Assembly: GCA_020881915.1 (NCBI GenBank)
Contig: JAJFPB010000005.1
Location: forward strand, 1,922,001-1,986,000
Direction: 5' to 3'
DNA from: Paramyrothecium sp. XJ0827
Taxonomy: Eukaryota > Ascomycota > Sordariomycetes > Hypocreales > Stachybotryaceae
Length of the DNA: 64,000 bases
Shown here: in pieces, positions 10,701 to 22,607 of the stretch
How positions within the stretch are numbered: the stretch's first letter is position 1
Layout of the letters: each line of letters starts with the position of its first letter
Made by a program: the position numbers and the translations under genes
The notes under the pieces: model-generated
Told to the model about the DNA's origin: nothing
Database searches by the model: none
The model's input: only the letters and a program-made list of their open reading frames with translations

Positions 10701-11856
10701 ATTTGCGTCCGAAGCCATCTCTGCAGTACGCACTGTGGCCTCACTGACCCGTGAGGAAGATGTTCTGAAGCTCTATCATGATTCCTTGGCGGCACAGCAG
10801 AAACGAAGTCTTGTCTCCGTCCTCCAGTCTAGTGCATTGTACGCCGCGTCGCAGTCCCTCACTTTCCTCTGTTTCGCCCTTGGATTCTGGTATGGCGGCA
10901 CACTTATCGGCAAGCTTGAGTATGACATGTTCCAGTTCTTCCTCTGCTTCATGGCCGTCATTTTTGGAGCGCAATCTGCCGGTTCGATCTTCTCGTTTGC
11001 CCCGGACATGGGCAAAGCGCACCATGCTGCCCATGAGCTGAAGGTTCTTTTTGACAGACAACCCGTCATTGATACGTGGGCAGAAAGCGGCGAGCGTCTC
11101 GAAACCGTCGAGGGTACCGTCGAGTTCCGAGACGTTCATTTCCGGTATCCTACACGGCCGGAACAACCAGTGCTTCGCGGCCTCAATCTGACCATTCGAC
11201 CTGGACAGTACGTGGCGCTTGTTGGCGCCTCTGGATGTGGAAAAAGCACGACCATTGCTCTGTTGGAACGCTTTTACGATCCCTTGGCTGGCGGGGTGTA
11301 CATCGACGGCAGAGAAATCAGCACTCTGAATATCAATGACTACCGATCGCACATCGCGCTTGTAAGTCAGGAACCAACCCTTTACCAGGGCACTATCAGG
11401 GAGAACATTCTCCTAGGCACTCCCAATGAAGATGTGTCTGATGAGACGATCGAATTCGCTTGCCGAGAAGCCAACATTTATGACTTCATTGTGTCACTAC
11501 CGGAAGGATTCAGCACCGTGGTCGGCAGCAGGGGCGCTCTGCTCTCTGGCGGACAAAAGCAACGTATTGCCATTGCCCGTGCTCTGATTCGAGATCCCAA
11601 GGTCTTGTTACTCGACGAGGCCACTTCAGCCCTCGATTCGGAATCCGAGCACGTTGTGCAGGCAGCACTGGACAAGGCGGCCAAGGGCCGAACTACTATT
11701 GCCGTTGCCCACCGATTGAGCACGATTCAAAAGGCAGACATTATATATGTCTTCGACCAGGGTCGCATTGTGGAGTCGGGAACGCATTCCGAACTCATGA
11801 AGAACAACGGCCGATATGCCGAGCTGGTGAATCTGCAAAGTCTCGCTCGACAGTAA
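7706..11856 (+). CDS. ABCB-type multidrug ABC transporter (full-size, P-glycoprotein/Pmd1 type), 1343 aa, 3 exons
   Basis: Exons 7706-9509, 9561-10127 and 10196-11856 join to 1343 residues; introns are 51 and 68 bp. The layout is TMD1-NBD1-TMD2-NBD2 as in fungal Pmd1 and P-glycoprotein. NBD1 has Walker [10 protein letters not shown] (~469-477), signature LSGGQKQR (~582-589) and Walker B LLLDEATS (~602-609). NBD2 has GASGCGKST (~1134), LSGGQKQR (~1239) and LLLDEATS (~1261). All catalytic motifs are intact in both halves, so both ATP sites should work. The first intron falls just before NBD1 Walker B; if retained it gives a stop at once. The start MAAEDVEK was chosen as the first ATG with a typical hydrophilic tail (~90 residues) before the first span. 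The frame is open further upstream without an ATG. It exports hydrophobic compounds at the plasma membrane in the family; the substrate cannot be read from sequence. Confidence 0.95.
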
Positions 11857-12701
11857 GCATGTGCTACTGCATGGTGGTGTCGTTCGCGTTTGTTTTCCCC
11901 TGGAGGTCTAGGATCTGACAACAGTTGAGCTCGGCTCATGATATCTAACTTTTTCTACAAAAGTGGTTTTGCATTTAGACGGGCTGTCCGCCTGGTTGAC
12001 ATTTCTCATGATTTTATGGCGTTTGGAGCGTTTACACATGGATAGACCTGGCCTGGTGTGGCCCAAGTCTACTGCTCAGCATCTGCGTCACAAACACATG
12101 CCATGTAACAATGGAGCTTCTTCTCCTTTCTACTCAACATAGTTCATTTGTAATTTCACACAAATTCATTATCCACGTACTTGCCGAGAAGCGAAATAAT
12201 GCATCGACGCGTGAACGGTTTTCATGGTACTCGGTAGAGCTCTGATCCTGGCCTGTGAAGTGACCCCTTGGCATCCAGGTTGGTTATACACGAGTTGGAC
12301 ATGGAGGGTATCACCCTGGGAACTCTGACGGTGACGGCTTCGGCGGTAGGGCGATCAGCTCTCCCTTTGAGGAACCGGTGGAGACCCGCAATTCCGGTGG
12401 CTTCAGGTCAAGCCGGCTGTGGGGAAGCAGTAACAATAGTGCATGAAAGATATGTCAAAAGCGCAAAAGTGAATCGTGTCTGCTGGTGTCGTCACCAACA
12501 ATAGTAACGGAGAATACGAAGCTAGGGGCCGCGGGCGCAAAAGCTAAGCACGGAAGTCTTACAAGATCGGGCAGTAGAGTAGAGTAGTAAGGCATCCTTC
12601 GAGATACATGGATACTACATCAAAGCACTGCAACACAGACCTGTCTTTTCTGACAAATCTGGACTTGTGCGCGCGAATTGATTCCTGTGGGCATATGTGT
12701 G

Positions 12702-12710
12702 TATATATAA
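12702..12710 (+). promoter_or_regulatory. TATA box-like sequence TATATATAA
   Basis: A textbook TATA box lying 29 bp before an ATG that opens a 19-codon frame (MKALAPPILPRRIDEAYAV, 12739-12798). No larger gene follows within the next kilobase. It may drive a non-coding or very short transcript, or be chance. Confidence 0.3.
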
Positions 12711-14174
12711 AGGAACCAGACGGCTCCGAAGCACACTCATGAAGGCCCTGGCACCACCAATCCTCCCACGAAGGATTGACGAAGCTTACGCCGTGTAAAG
12801 GATAATGCTCCAGTTCAGGCGAAATGCCTCGATGCGATCATAAGAACGTCGGCAACTGTAGTCTTGGCAGGGGAACAAGGGGGAGACCCAGCTCAGGGAA
12901 GCTTAGCCCAGCGCAGAAAAGGGGCCTGGAGGGAGTGGGGATGAGATAGAACTCGGGGTAGAATTTTCGGCTGGACGCATCTTTCTCACCTGAGCCGCTA
13001 CCAACTCCTAGCGCAGTACTTTTCGGTCGAGGGACAATCCCATGCCATGGAGCAAAACTACTGGAATTGGGAGACATGGCTGGCTGGGTTAGGTTAGGCC
13101 CAGGTCACTCGGATCCATTCACGCGTCTGATTCACGCCTGGGAGAGACAAGCCGGACGGACTGGGGCTTATTCACGATGCGAAGCTGACGTGTGGCTAGT
13201 CCCCATACAGAGAGCTCGTAGAGAGCGCCAGGCCAAGGCAAGGCTCCGGCCGGGGTGAGCAGGGCAATATAATTCGGCCTCTTCCGGGCGCTTGGCGCAC
13301 TTCCGTCAGCTTTCCATTATCGAAATCCATCTGGGGCGGCGAGCATGGGGGGTCAGGTCGTCAGCCTGCTGTTTTTGTCCGGATGCATTCGCGCTGGCCA
13401 GCGTCCTAAGCCAACGCAATCTGGCTCGTGTTCTTACTGTGATAGCTCGTGTAACCGCCGTCACTTACTCACTCGAGCGGGCGAACAAAGGAACGCAAAG
13501 AGCTGATGAGCGAGCACGGGCGGTTGCCCGCTTATCCAGACCCTCGCGTTCTTTGTCATGCGAACGGCCACCAGGGAAATGACCAGCAGGGCTTGGACCG
13601 GCTCCGACCTGACTGGGAAGGCGACATGTCAGATTGATGATTGCTTCTGCTGGTGAGCCGTACTGCAGTGAATCAGATGGCGGCACAAATGGTCGGTCGA
13701 CATCGCGGGTGGAATGGGACGAACGACATGTACTTGGCGGCCGGGCGGTTTTCTTTTTCCTTCCTTGCACCATCCGCGTATTGGATTGGTGGCCACTGGA
13801 CCTTGACCACACCTTCTGTCTGCCGCAGCGACATTACGGTCCATGCAGCAGTAGCAGCATTACGTGGTCAATAGTCTGTCTGTGGCTTGCCCATGGCGGT
13901 GGGGCCCGTCACGCTGCCCCTGGCCCTTGTGCCTGTCTAAGGTCAGGTAAGGTATGGTAAGGTAAGGTAGTTGGTTGGAATGGGCAGGAGGGCCCAGAAC
14001 AGGCGGGATTCAATGGTGAACCATGCTGCCTCGCTGAGAAATCGCGCTCCCGAGTGAGTACTGTGGTGGATTGTTGTTTCTCGGCGTCGTTGCTGATGCA
14101 TAGCGTGCGCCTTTGTTATTTTGTTACCTTGTAGAATATCTTAAGGGTTAATCATTCCCCCGGTAGTGATGACG

Positions 14175-14198
14175 CAGCAGCAGCAGCAGCAGCAGCAG
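14175..14198 (+). repeat. CAG trinucleotide repeat, 8 units
   Basis: Eight perfect CAG units in a non-coding stretch upstream of the DUF7729 gene. It is a simple microsatellite with no sign of being translated. Confidence 0.9.
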
Positions 14199-15690
14199 GT
14201 AACGCTGAGCCATGTGCTGCGACTGAAACCACTAAGGCCGGTACCCGAACTTTAACGGTGCCCGTAGGTACTAGCAGGCTTGGGGCAGTTCCCAGTTCCC
14301 AAAGAGGTGGTCCAGAAGTCCCTAAAGGGGCCCTTATTATGTACCTGTCAGGCACAGCAGGAAGCCACAACGTTTGTACCTACAACGGCCTGCGTAACGG
14401 GCTTAGCGCCGACGCGTCTGGATGGGCCGCACCAGAGATCAGATTGCCGTATCAACGCCAACGCCAGCGCCAACCCTCTTTCTCCGTGCTTCTTCTCTCT
14501 CTCTCTTGCGCCTTGAAAGCGCGGAAGAGGGTGTGCGAAAGGGGGGGAAGGGGGAGGGGGGCAGAGAACGGACCAGGCGACGGACGCTCTCAGCCCACTC
14601 GCTCATCTATTGATTCATAGCATGCCTTGGATCTATTCCATTTCTTGTTCTGGTTCTGATCCTGGTCCCCTTCTCTCTCCCCCCTGCCTAATCCCCTCCC
14701 GGCATCAAGCCAAGGCCTGGACTGGGCAGTGGACGGATGCGCGAAGAATGCACGCAAGGCAATCCCAAAAAACCAAATCAATCAATCAGCCCGTCCCAGC
14801 AAATCACACAAGTCGCCGGGGCCCACCAGCTCTCTTTTGCCTTCTTCTCTCCCCCCCTATATCCCTGCCCTGGACCATGATCCCGGACCTGGCCGCTTCT
14901 CGATTCCTGGGCCAAGCTCACTGCCCAGGGCCGAACCCATGACAAGCAAATCTCGCTCTTAGGTCGCCCCAGTCCCCTGCTAGGCTCAAGCACCGCCTGC
15001 GTCCTGCCTTAAGCTTCTGTCACGCCCCCGATCAGGTGCGGCAAAGAAAATAACAAACGAAGGGTGGCCGATCTTCCTTCCTTTCCATCGGGACCTATCG
15101 CAGATCTTGCGTTCGCCAACCTCCAGCAAGACAAGCCCACGACGACGTCGCCCAGGACAATCAAAACGCAGGAGGCACGTCCACGCATCTCCTTTTTGCG
15201 TGAATCGATTCGGAGCGACGCCCGGCTGCACTTCACTGTCGTAGCCACCCGCCAGCTGGTGAACGCCCTCATCTCCTCCCAGCCCGCCTCCGCAGCCAAC
15301 CGCACCCTCAGCCCACCAACTCACCCTCAGGTCTCATCTGATCCGAGATTACCTCCTCGTCGCTCGTTTAATCCCATTGGCTTTCGCCTTCTGCCGCCAA
15401 CCGCGCTTGGGTCCGAATGTTTTGAGGGCCACCGACCTGCATTCTCAGAAATCGCTTTTGCAGCTTATTTGCGCGTGATGCCGGCTGCACCTTCGATCAC
15501 GACACGAGAAGGGAAAAGATAATCCAGCTGCAGATCATCCCATATATTACCATTGTCGGCCTCCAACCCCGCCTTGTAACGCCTGCCGTGATCAGTGTCA
15601 ACCTCAAGGGTCTAGCAGCTTCGGCGACCAATTCTGCCTTGACGCCAAACATCCTCGTCGCGGGCAGCTCAAGCCTTCCCTATACCAGCC

Positions 15691-17011
15691 ATGATGGGTT
15701 CACCTTGTGGCTCCCCTTCTGCGGCTGTCTCGTGTACTCGACGCAATGGGTCGCCTCGCAGTCGCGGTGGTGCTCGGAGTCGACTGCTGTTCTCTGCTGT
15801 AGCGATACTAGCATCGCTTACCACGTCTGTCCTGGCCTCGACGACTGCCACCCGGCCTCAGATCACCGCCCCCGCCGCTCTTGTCTCGCCTCATCTGGCG
15901 CCACTGAACCTCGGTTCTCAAATTTCCAGTCAAGGTTCCGGTCTCGAAGTTGCCGTACCTGTCATTGGAAACGAATTGCTGCGTCAGAGACAAGCAGATG
16001 ATGAGAATACCAGCTCGGAGGAAAGTGAAAGGCCTCGGAGGACCACGTCAACCGGCGATGACGAAGAAAGCCAGACGACGTCGAGACGAAGTCAGAGAGA
16101 AACGGAGTCACCCAGCGGAACACCATCCATAGCAACTCGCACCGCTCCCACTACATCGGCACAAGCTTCTCCCACAGCGGACGCCCCCCCTTCTGACCTT
16201 CCCAAACCTTTTGATGATGCTATCAAGGACGACTTCCGAGGAACCAACGGCGACGATTCCTGCCCCAATTTCATCACCAATCTTCTCTCCGACCCCACGT
16301 TCCAGCGATGCTACCCTCTGTCAATGATGATTCAGGTAAATTGATTGATTCCTTGAACTTGAAAAGTTTCAACACAAATACTAACACTTTGTTTCTCAGA
16401 GCTCTAGGTCCTTCTTCAATGCCCAGAAACAACTTTTGGATATTGTTCGAGTCCTTGACCGTGCCTGCTCTGCCGACGTTGAATTCTGCACTAACTGGCT
16501 TGACGAGCAAGCCAGGAACATGCGGGCACGTGAGAACTGCGGCGAAGAACTGGAGGCTTCTGACACTCCTCTCACGTCCCCTGTACTACAGGCGTACAAT
16601 GGTCTGCGGGCCTACAACACTTTGTACAAAGCAACCTGTCTTCAGGATAGGGACCCGGCCGTCGACATGTACTGCTACGCCACGGCCGTTACCAATACGA
16701 CCGTGCCGTCTGACGGTTACCTCTACTTCATGCCCTATGGCCTCGACTTCCCTGGCTCCTCCACGCCATCTTGCAACCAGTGCGTCGCCGAAACCATGGC
16801 CATCTACCACTCGGCCTCTGCGGACCGCAGCCAACTCATCTCCGAAACATATGAAGCTGCCGCTGTTCAGATTAATGCAATCTGCGGACCCAACTTTGTT
16901 GACCCCAGTCTACCCCCTCCCGATACTTCGTCTGGGCTGCGACTTGCCCCGTCCCATCTTCAGACCGTTGGGGCGCTCTGCCTGGGTATCGCACTCACCT
17001 TCATCCTTTAG
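15691..17011 (+). CDS. DUF7729-type secreted, probably GPI-anchored protein, 418 aa, 2 exons
   Basis: Exons 15691-16335 and 16400-17011 join in frame to 418 residues (64-bp intron). A basic N terminus precedes a hydrophobic segment (LLFSAVAILASLTTSVLA, residues ~31-48) that should act as signal peptide or anchor. Residues ~100-185 are Ser/Thr/Glu-rich and likely O-glycosylated. The C-terminal half starts CPNFITNLLSDPTFQRCYPLS and continues with regularly spaced Cys (DRACSADVEFC, ARENCGEEL, KATCLQD, MYCYATAV, PSCNQCVAE, NAICGP); this pattern I recognise as the fungal DUF7729 family. The end is hydrophobic (TVGALCLGIALTFIL) after a small-residue patch, as in a GPI signal. So it is a cell-surface protein of unknown function. 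ATGs at 15691 and 15694 are both possible starts. Confidence 0.8.
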
Positions 17012-20000
17012 ACCACCAATACCAGTTGACGACGGTATCCACCGGCTCCCTAGGCCTGAGGTGGTACCGAAAGTTAACCGGCAATCTAATCCTGCAACTC
17101 TCGGGCGTGTTGTTTAATCAATTTGGCGTTACTTTACTGCGACATACTTCTATCTAGCGACAGAACCTTCGATATACCTCATCAGCATCAGCACGCCTCT
17201 CATCTAATAATTATCTTTCTATTATCTTCAGCGCCTGACATTTGGTTGGGCAAGCAGTATGGACAGGAACACTGCTCGGCGCCTTTGGGAGGACAATCGA
17301 TCCACTTACTTTGCTTTGATCTTCGTGTATATATACTTTTCTTCGGACCATACGGAGAATTTGGGCCACTATAGGCCATTCATTAGGGAAAAAGCACGGC
17401 GTATCGCGGGACTTTTTCAATCTTTCATTGCTTTTTTGGCAGAACGAGGAGAGGATGCAATCACATCTGGGCCCTAAGCGGGTAACACGGCATATCTTAC
17501 AAAGCAGACGATGGTCTAGCTCGCACATGGCAAGACATCGAACATCCACATGGCACTTAAAACATAGTGTAATGAAAACTGATACAGAAACACGTTCAAG
17601 ACGAATCATGTCCCTATTTGCTTCTACTGTGACGTGGGACATTGGTGATTACTCGAGATTACTTCGTCAACTCGCATCAGCTTTTGGCAGACAACTACTC
17701 CTTGTTGGCGACACCTCCCTACTGTTTCAATCGTTCACCAGTGCGCACATGTTGCTCGTGGGGTTTTGCATACCCGTCATCTGTGTGCCATCACAAGCTT
17801 ACCCTTGACCAGGTGCTGTGCATATCTGTCGGGGAGAGACTGTCGAACGATATCGGAGCGCATTTGCTTTGAGAGGAAAGATTGCCATTTTTGGAAATGC
17901 ACCCTCAGAAAATATCAACATGGACAAAGATTGAAATGGCGTCACAAGGGTCTTCCTCGCTAACTGGCAAGGGCGTATATATGCTAGCGGCCGCATCGTC
18001 TCCAGGTAGAACGATTGAGATGAAGACATCCAGGGCCCACGAAGTGACCGGCATTAGGAGGGGCGGCCGGCTAGCTTGTAGTTTGTGGCGGGCTGCACAT
18101 CGATGACACAAGCGGTGAAAGAAAGTCTCAGTTAACGTCACGGCTCGGGGCAGGCGCCCTGCCGCCGCGCCGCAAATACTACCCGTCCGGAGGGTCGGGT
18201 GTGCAAGATTACTGGTAGAGTGTGTCACTGAGAAGTTGTTGTTGGCTAGAGCACTACTAGAATTCGCATGCCCCAAGGCTATCGAGCATAAGCTTTGCTT
18301 CCACACGAAAACACCTTCCGGCAGCAGCGCCTCTAACGCAAGGGGACGTTGTCAATCTCGTGTTCAATCCTCTGAAGAAGCCCCCTCCCCCGGTCCAAGC
18401 TCATGGCGCTCCTGGTCTCTCACCTAGCAAGACGGGAGAGTAAGGCGGTTGGGTCCCATTGAATTTTTTTGGTTGTCCAGGTGCGAACTTCTCTGGCCAT
18501 CCCTTGCCAGCCACAGCGCATCTCAAGCCTCAACTCTAAGGACACGCGTTGGCACCGTGGGCGATCAGCTTCTAGACCGAGGTCTTTAACTGCAGAGTAT
18601 CATGCGCTCATGCAACAAGGATGCATCTCTCGCCGGGGAGATACATGATCGGCGCGGAGGACCAGCTGAGGCAAGCACACTTGTGACCAGAGGCTCTCAC
18701 GAGCGGCCCTGCAAGTGGGGCCCGAAGCGGAGCTGCACGATGATGAATGGCAACCCGCAGGCCGGGTCCATGGAAGCATATGATGTACTGAGGGTCTAGA
18801 ACGGGTCCATCACTCTGAGTGATGGTCTTCGGCTCGAAAGGGGCAGCCAGGTGCATCCGGGCGTCTGTGGGAGAACTTCAGCGGACGTCCCTTGTGGCGC
18901 CAGACGAATCGGGGAAAATGCCATTGCCTGCAGCCATCAAGACTTGCAGCATCTCCGTTGCGCATTGTTGGACAGTTCTTGTCGGCCTGTAGTCCGAAGA
19001 GAGCCGCCAAACCTGCGTCATCGCTTTCTGGATTCCTCGCGGTTGGATTGAGTGCATCAGTTTGGAGAAACCCATTTTTTTTTTCTCCTTCACAGCGCCA
19101 TGGAGACAACTTGGGTAGCACTAGAGAGAGATGATAAATACACCCAATGAAGACATGCAAGGCTTCTGCATGCGGGACCGGTCACGGCTGCAGGGATCCG
19201 TCTTGTCCTAACCAAGCGCCAGATGTGAGGGCGGGAGCGAGGTGATGTGAGGTTGGCAGGGCAAAAATTCGCAGAAGCAAAACTCGGGAAGAGGTGCATC
19301 TCTTGGCCTGCAACTTCATGATGTGTGGCTGTTGTTGAGGCGCCGATCAACGACTGACCGGGCTCCTGCAAAGAGGGTTATGGGTCGGTCCTCGTACGCC
19401 TTTCATTAATTGCCTCAAGGGCCCAGGTCGGCTAGCTGCGAATGGCAAGTGATGGCGACGGCGGAGTCGGCATGATTGATTGATTGATGAACATGGATCG
19501 TTTGGTCGTAAGATCGTCTGCAGTGCTGCCATTTGGTGGGAAACTGTGCTGCGCTGGGCGTATGCGGGCGGGACATGGAGATACGATAGAAAGCGAGAAG
19601 GACGATGCATGTGAGTGATATGCATTGCAGGCTCTGGTTCAAGCACGGCCGACGGCATGAGCCATGTTATTGGCGCGTGCTCATCGAGGCAGCTCGAGGC
19701 GAGACCGTCGGATCCGAGACCATGCGGCCCCGTCCGTCCCCTCTGGGCACTTCAGCTTCTCCGATGGTGTTTCGGTCGGATTGTCGAGTATGAATGCCAT
19801 GTCCAGCTCCTGTATCGGGGATGAGACTACCCAGCCTGTGAGCGCCAGCGCGCTCAGGGTTCAGGAAGTGTCTACATTGTTGGGTAGACGACCTCGCGCA
19901 CTGCTGTTGCCGTGTCCTAGCTCGGACCCCCACACGTTACGTATCCTCCCCTACGCAAAGCCATCACGCACCGTTGCTCTCGTCTAGGAAGGGTGATGAA

Positions 20001-22603
20001 TATTAGCACGAAAAGACCACCACAAAAGGCCGAGGTAGCAGTCGGTAAGTGCAAGCAGGCAAATGAATTGAGGTAAGGCATGCATGTTGTACCTAGGTAA
20101 GGTAGTCAGGTAAACTACCTTGTCTAGTTCCTACTTGCTTTACCAGTAACTCGCTTTCCCGTCCTTTGCCTCGCCGCTCCTTGCTCCTGCTGCTTCTCCT
20201 GTACGGGTTGAACCTCCCCCACCTCCCCACTAGCCTGTTGATCCGCGGGCACTAAGGCAAGCACAGCATTACCCTTGCTAAGCTAAACCCGCTCGGGCAA
20301 GGCTGTATCGCATCGGGAAGCACTTTCATCAACTCCAATCTACATAGTACCTAAAAGATAGGTAAGGTATTGTACCTCTCTCTCTCTCTATCTCTGCCAG
20401 CTTCTCTGCCAGCTTCAGCCCGCAATCCAGCCATCTCTCTCTACCACCCGCTAGTTCCGTATGTAAGGTTGCTAGCATCACACACACACACATGCATACG
20501 CCGCATGCGCAACGGACGACTCACAGTACAGCGTAACTATCCGCCGCCACTGGTGAGACCAAGAGCGCACCCCTGTCTGCATCTAACAGGGTCCAACCAA
20601 CGTCTCCTCCAGCTGCCCGGTGAGAAAAGAGAAGCAATGGAAAAAGCAACGTTTCGGGCTGGCTGGAAAGTTGTGCCTCGGGGCAACGCACCACCCCCTT
20701 CCCTTGTCTTCCCTTCTTTTCACCCCCCCAGAACCAGGTTCCGGTGGTGGTCCCTCTTGAGCAACAGTGCCAGGCGACCAACCATGGCCGCGGACCCGCC
20801 TCGGATGCGATCCCGTAATGAGGATAGCATACCAAGTCGAGGCTGCACTTCACGTTCAATCATGCACGGCGCTCTGAATTCGGTGCTACCTACGCTGACC
20901 CTTGTATCTTATCCTTGCCCGACCTTCCTCTACCTTGCCACAAGCGGGAGACCCTTCATCTGCCTGTCCCTTCTGGTCCGAGGCGAGGCGGGGCGAGGCG
21001 AACTTCTGTTGTCCTGCTCGACCCTGTGATTTGTTAGCTTACCAGCGAGACTATCGAGAAGGAGAAGACAGAGGTGCCCAATGCTGTTGGTTGAGCACAG
21101 AGAGCGGCTATCTTCTCGGTTCGAGCCAGGGGGTTCAATCCGATTCACGGTAAATGCAGTCTCTCTCGAAACCAGAAACCAAAACGGGTGATTGAGCATC
21201 ATCTAAAAGGTCTGTGACTTGATTTGTTCAAGCCTGACACAAACCGTTGATGTCTTGCCCTACCTGACCGGGGCCAGCTCATTCCATAAACACAGAATCG
21301 ATCTCGACGGCTCGCTTACAAGCATGCCTGACTAGATGACCCGGCATTTGGGTCCATGGTGTAGAGAAGAGTTGAAGGCTACGGCCTACCTACCTACCTG
21401 GCCCAACGTTACTAGCAACGAGTCACGTTGCTGATCGGCCAGGGCGAGAGCGTGGGCTCCAGCGATTCGGTTTCAGTTCACCACCAACAGCGGGGCACCC
21501 CCAATACCACTTCAAGCAAGCATCACTTTGTTACTGGTCGTTTATCGAGATCGATGGAGTCCAACAGTATGATTCCGCAGCCGTGCGCCAGATCTACCAG
21601 GGGCCTCCCACCACGAGCGCGCTGGCTGCTGTCGCAGGAAGCTTTCCCTATACTTACTTGGGATTGGAGCTGGGCGTGCTACTGGCATGCTCCACACTCT
21701 GGGCTGAACAAACAAAAAGCTCCGGCCACACTCATCTATCATTCCTAAGTCTACACCTTTGCAACGCCTCTGAAGTTTCTTTTTCCTCTTGGCTGTGGGT
21801 CATCCCGTCATCGTTACTTCGATGTGTTTGACACTTGACTCACTGTGGTAAGCTGGGCCACCGAACCGGCTTCCCCTATAACCAACCCGTTTGCAGCCAC
21901 CAGCTCATCTTGTCTCAGTCAACGCGCTTGATCTTCCCCGTCACTGCCTGCCGAACAGTTCCACAGATCTCTTCCACCTGCGTCCCCGTCTCCATTTGCA
22001 CGGAGCGGTTAGCTGCCGCCACCATTGCAAGGTCAGGCCCTGCTTGCGTCTCCTGCTTGACCTCAGAATACCGGGCTACCGTGCATTCACACGCAGCTGC
22101 CTGTTGTATTCCGGCAGCTAATCCTCAACAAAGGTCCTACTCCCTCTCCTTCTTGCCCTCTCACACGCGTCATGCAGATGGCCCTTGAAGCCTAAAGCTG
22201 CATCCATTAACATATCCGGCCCATCCTGTCCAAATCGCCCGCCTCGCTCTCACTGTCTTCCACCCACTACCCTGTCACAGCCATCATCATATCATAGCTC
22301 CTTGCGCTAAAGTCGACCGCCGTCATTAACCGCGTCGGCGGAATTTGCGCAGGAACAGTCTCATTTATCCATTATTTACTCAGTTGATCCCTGCGTAGCG
22401 GATTGTCTAGGGTTGGCCTAGGACCTCTTGATTGTGTCACTGTACGTGACCCATTTTCACTTCTCCCCGTGGAGTCCATGTCTGGATATTTATTCCAAGA
22501 TTCCTCCCGGGCTTACAATAAGAATCCTACGAATGTGCCTTGACTGACTAACAAGACTTCCCAGGTTGCCAAACACAGCTGCTCTTGGAATGCGAGGGAC
22601 GAA
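17012..22603. other. 5.6-kb spacer upstream of the velvet gene, no gene supported
   Basis: I find no recognisable protein here in either strand. Open frames up to 219 codons (20370-21029) are low-complexity, start without ATG and look like chance. TACCTAGGTAAGGTAG-type strings recur near 20090-20125, 20345-20380 and 21385-21400; a GATT repeat sits near 19473-19490 and short CT and CA repeats near 20377 and 20478. The last ~600 bp are C/T-rich and likely the long leader of the velvet gene. Large upstream regions are common for developmental regulators. Confidence 0.5.
22479..22544 (+). promoter_or_regulatory. Possible upstream ORF of 21 codons in the velvet gene leader
   Basis: ATG at 22479 opens MSGYLFQDSSRAYNKNPTNV.. 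and stops 60 bp before the velvet start. A branch-point-like string (gactgactaac, ending at 22553) followed by ttcccag ending at 22564 suggests that this part may lie inside a 5' UTR intron instead. Confidence 0.35.
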
Positions 22604-22607
22604 ATGA
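22590..22607 (+). promoter_or_regulatory. Minimal upstream ORF whose stop overlaps the velvet start (ATGA)
   Basis: ATG CGA GGG ACG AAA TGA encodes MRGTK and its stop codon TGA (22605-22607) overlaps the main ATG (22604-22606) in an ATGA arrangement. Such overlap permits termination-reinitiation and would lower and tune velvet translation. Start selection at the neighbouring ATG 22607 would be affected as well. Confidence 0.45.

Larger units (their letters stand above)
11857..15690. other. 3.8-kb spacer after the ABC transporter, no gene supported
   Basis: No convincing gene. Contents: a TATATATAA box at 12702-12710 followed by a 19-codon ATG frame (12739-12798), a block of GGTAAGGTA strings near 13947-13970, eight CAG units at 14175-14198, and long C/T-rich stretches (14.4-14.9 kb). 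From about 15.0 kb it is probably the promoter and leader of the DUF7729 gene. An open frame at 15064-15522 (152 codons) starts with GTG and has leader-like composition. Confidence 0.45.

Noticed and set aside
13085..13100. TTAGGTTAGG, telomere-like string
   Set aside because: Only two imperfect units (fungal telomeres are TTAGGG), so no interstitial telomere.
15064..15522. 152-codon plus frame before the DUF7729 gene
   Set aside because: Starts with GTG, is not joined in frame to the gene, and looks like C-rich leader sequence.
20370..21029. 219-codon plus frame in the spacer before the velvet gene
   Set aside because: No ATG start, begins in a CT repeat (LSLSLS), and has no domain or splice context.
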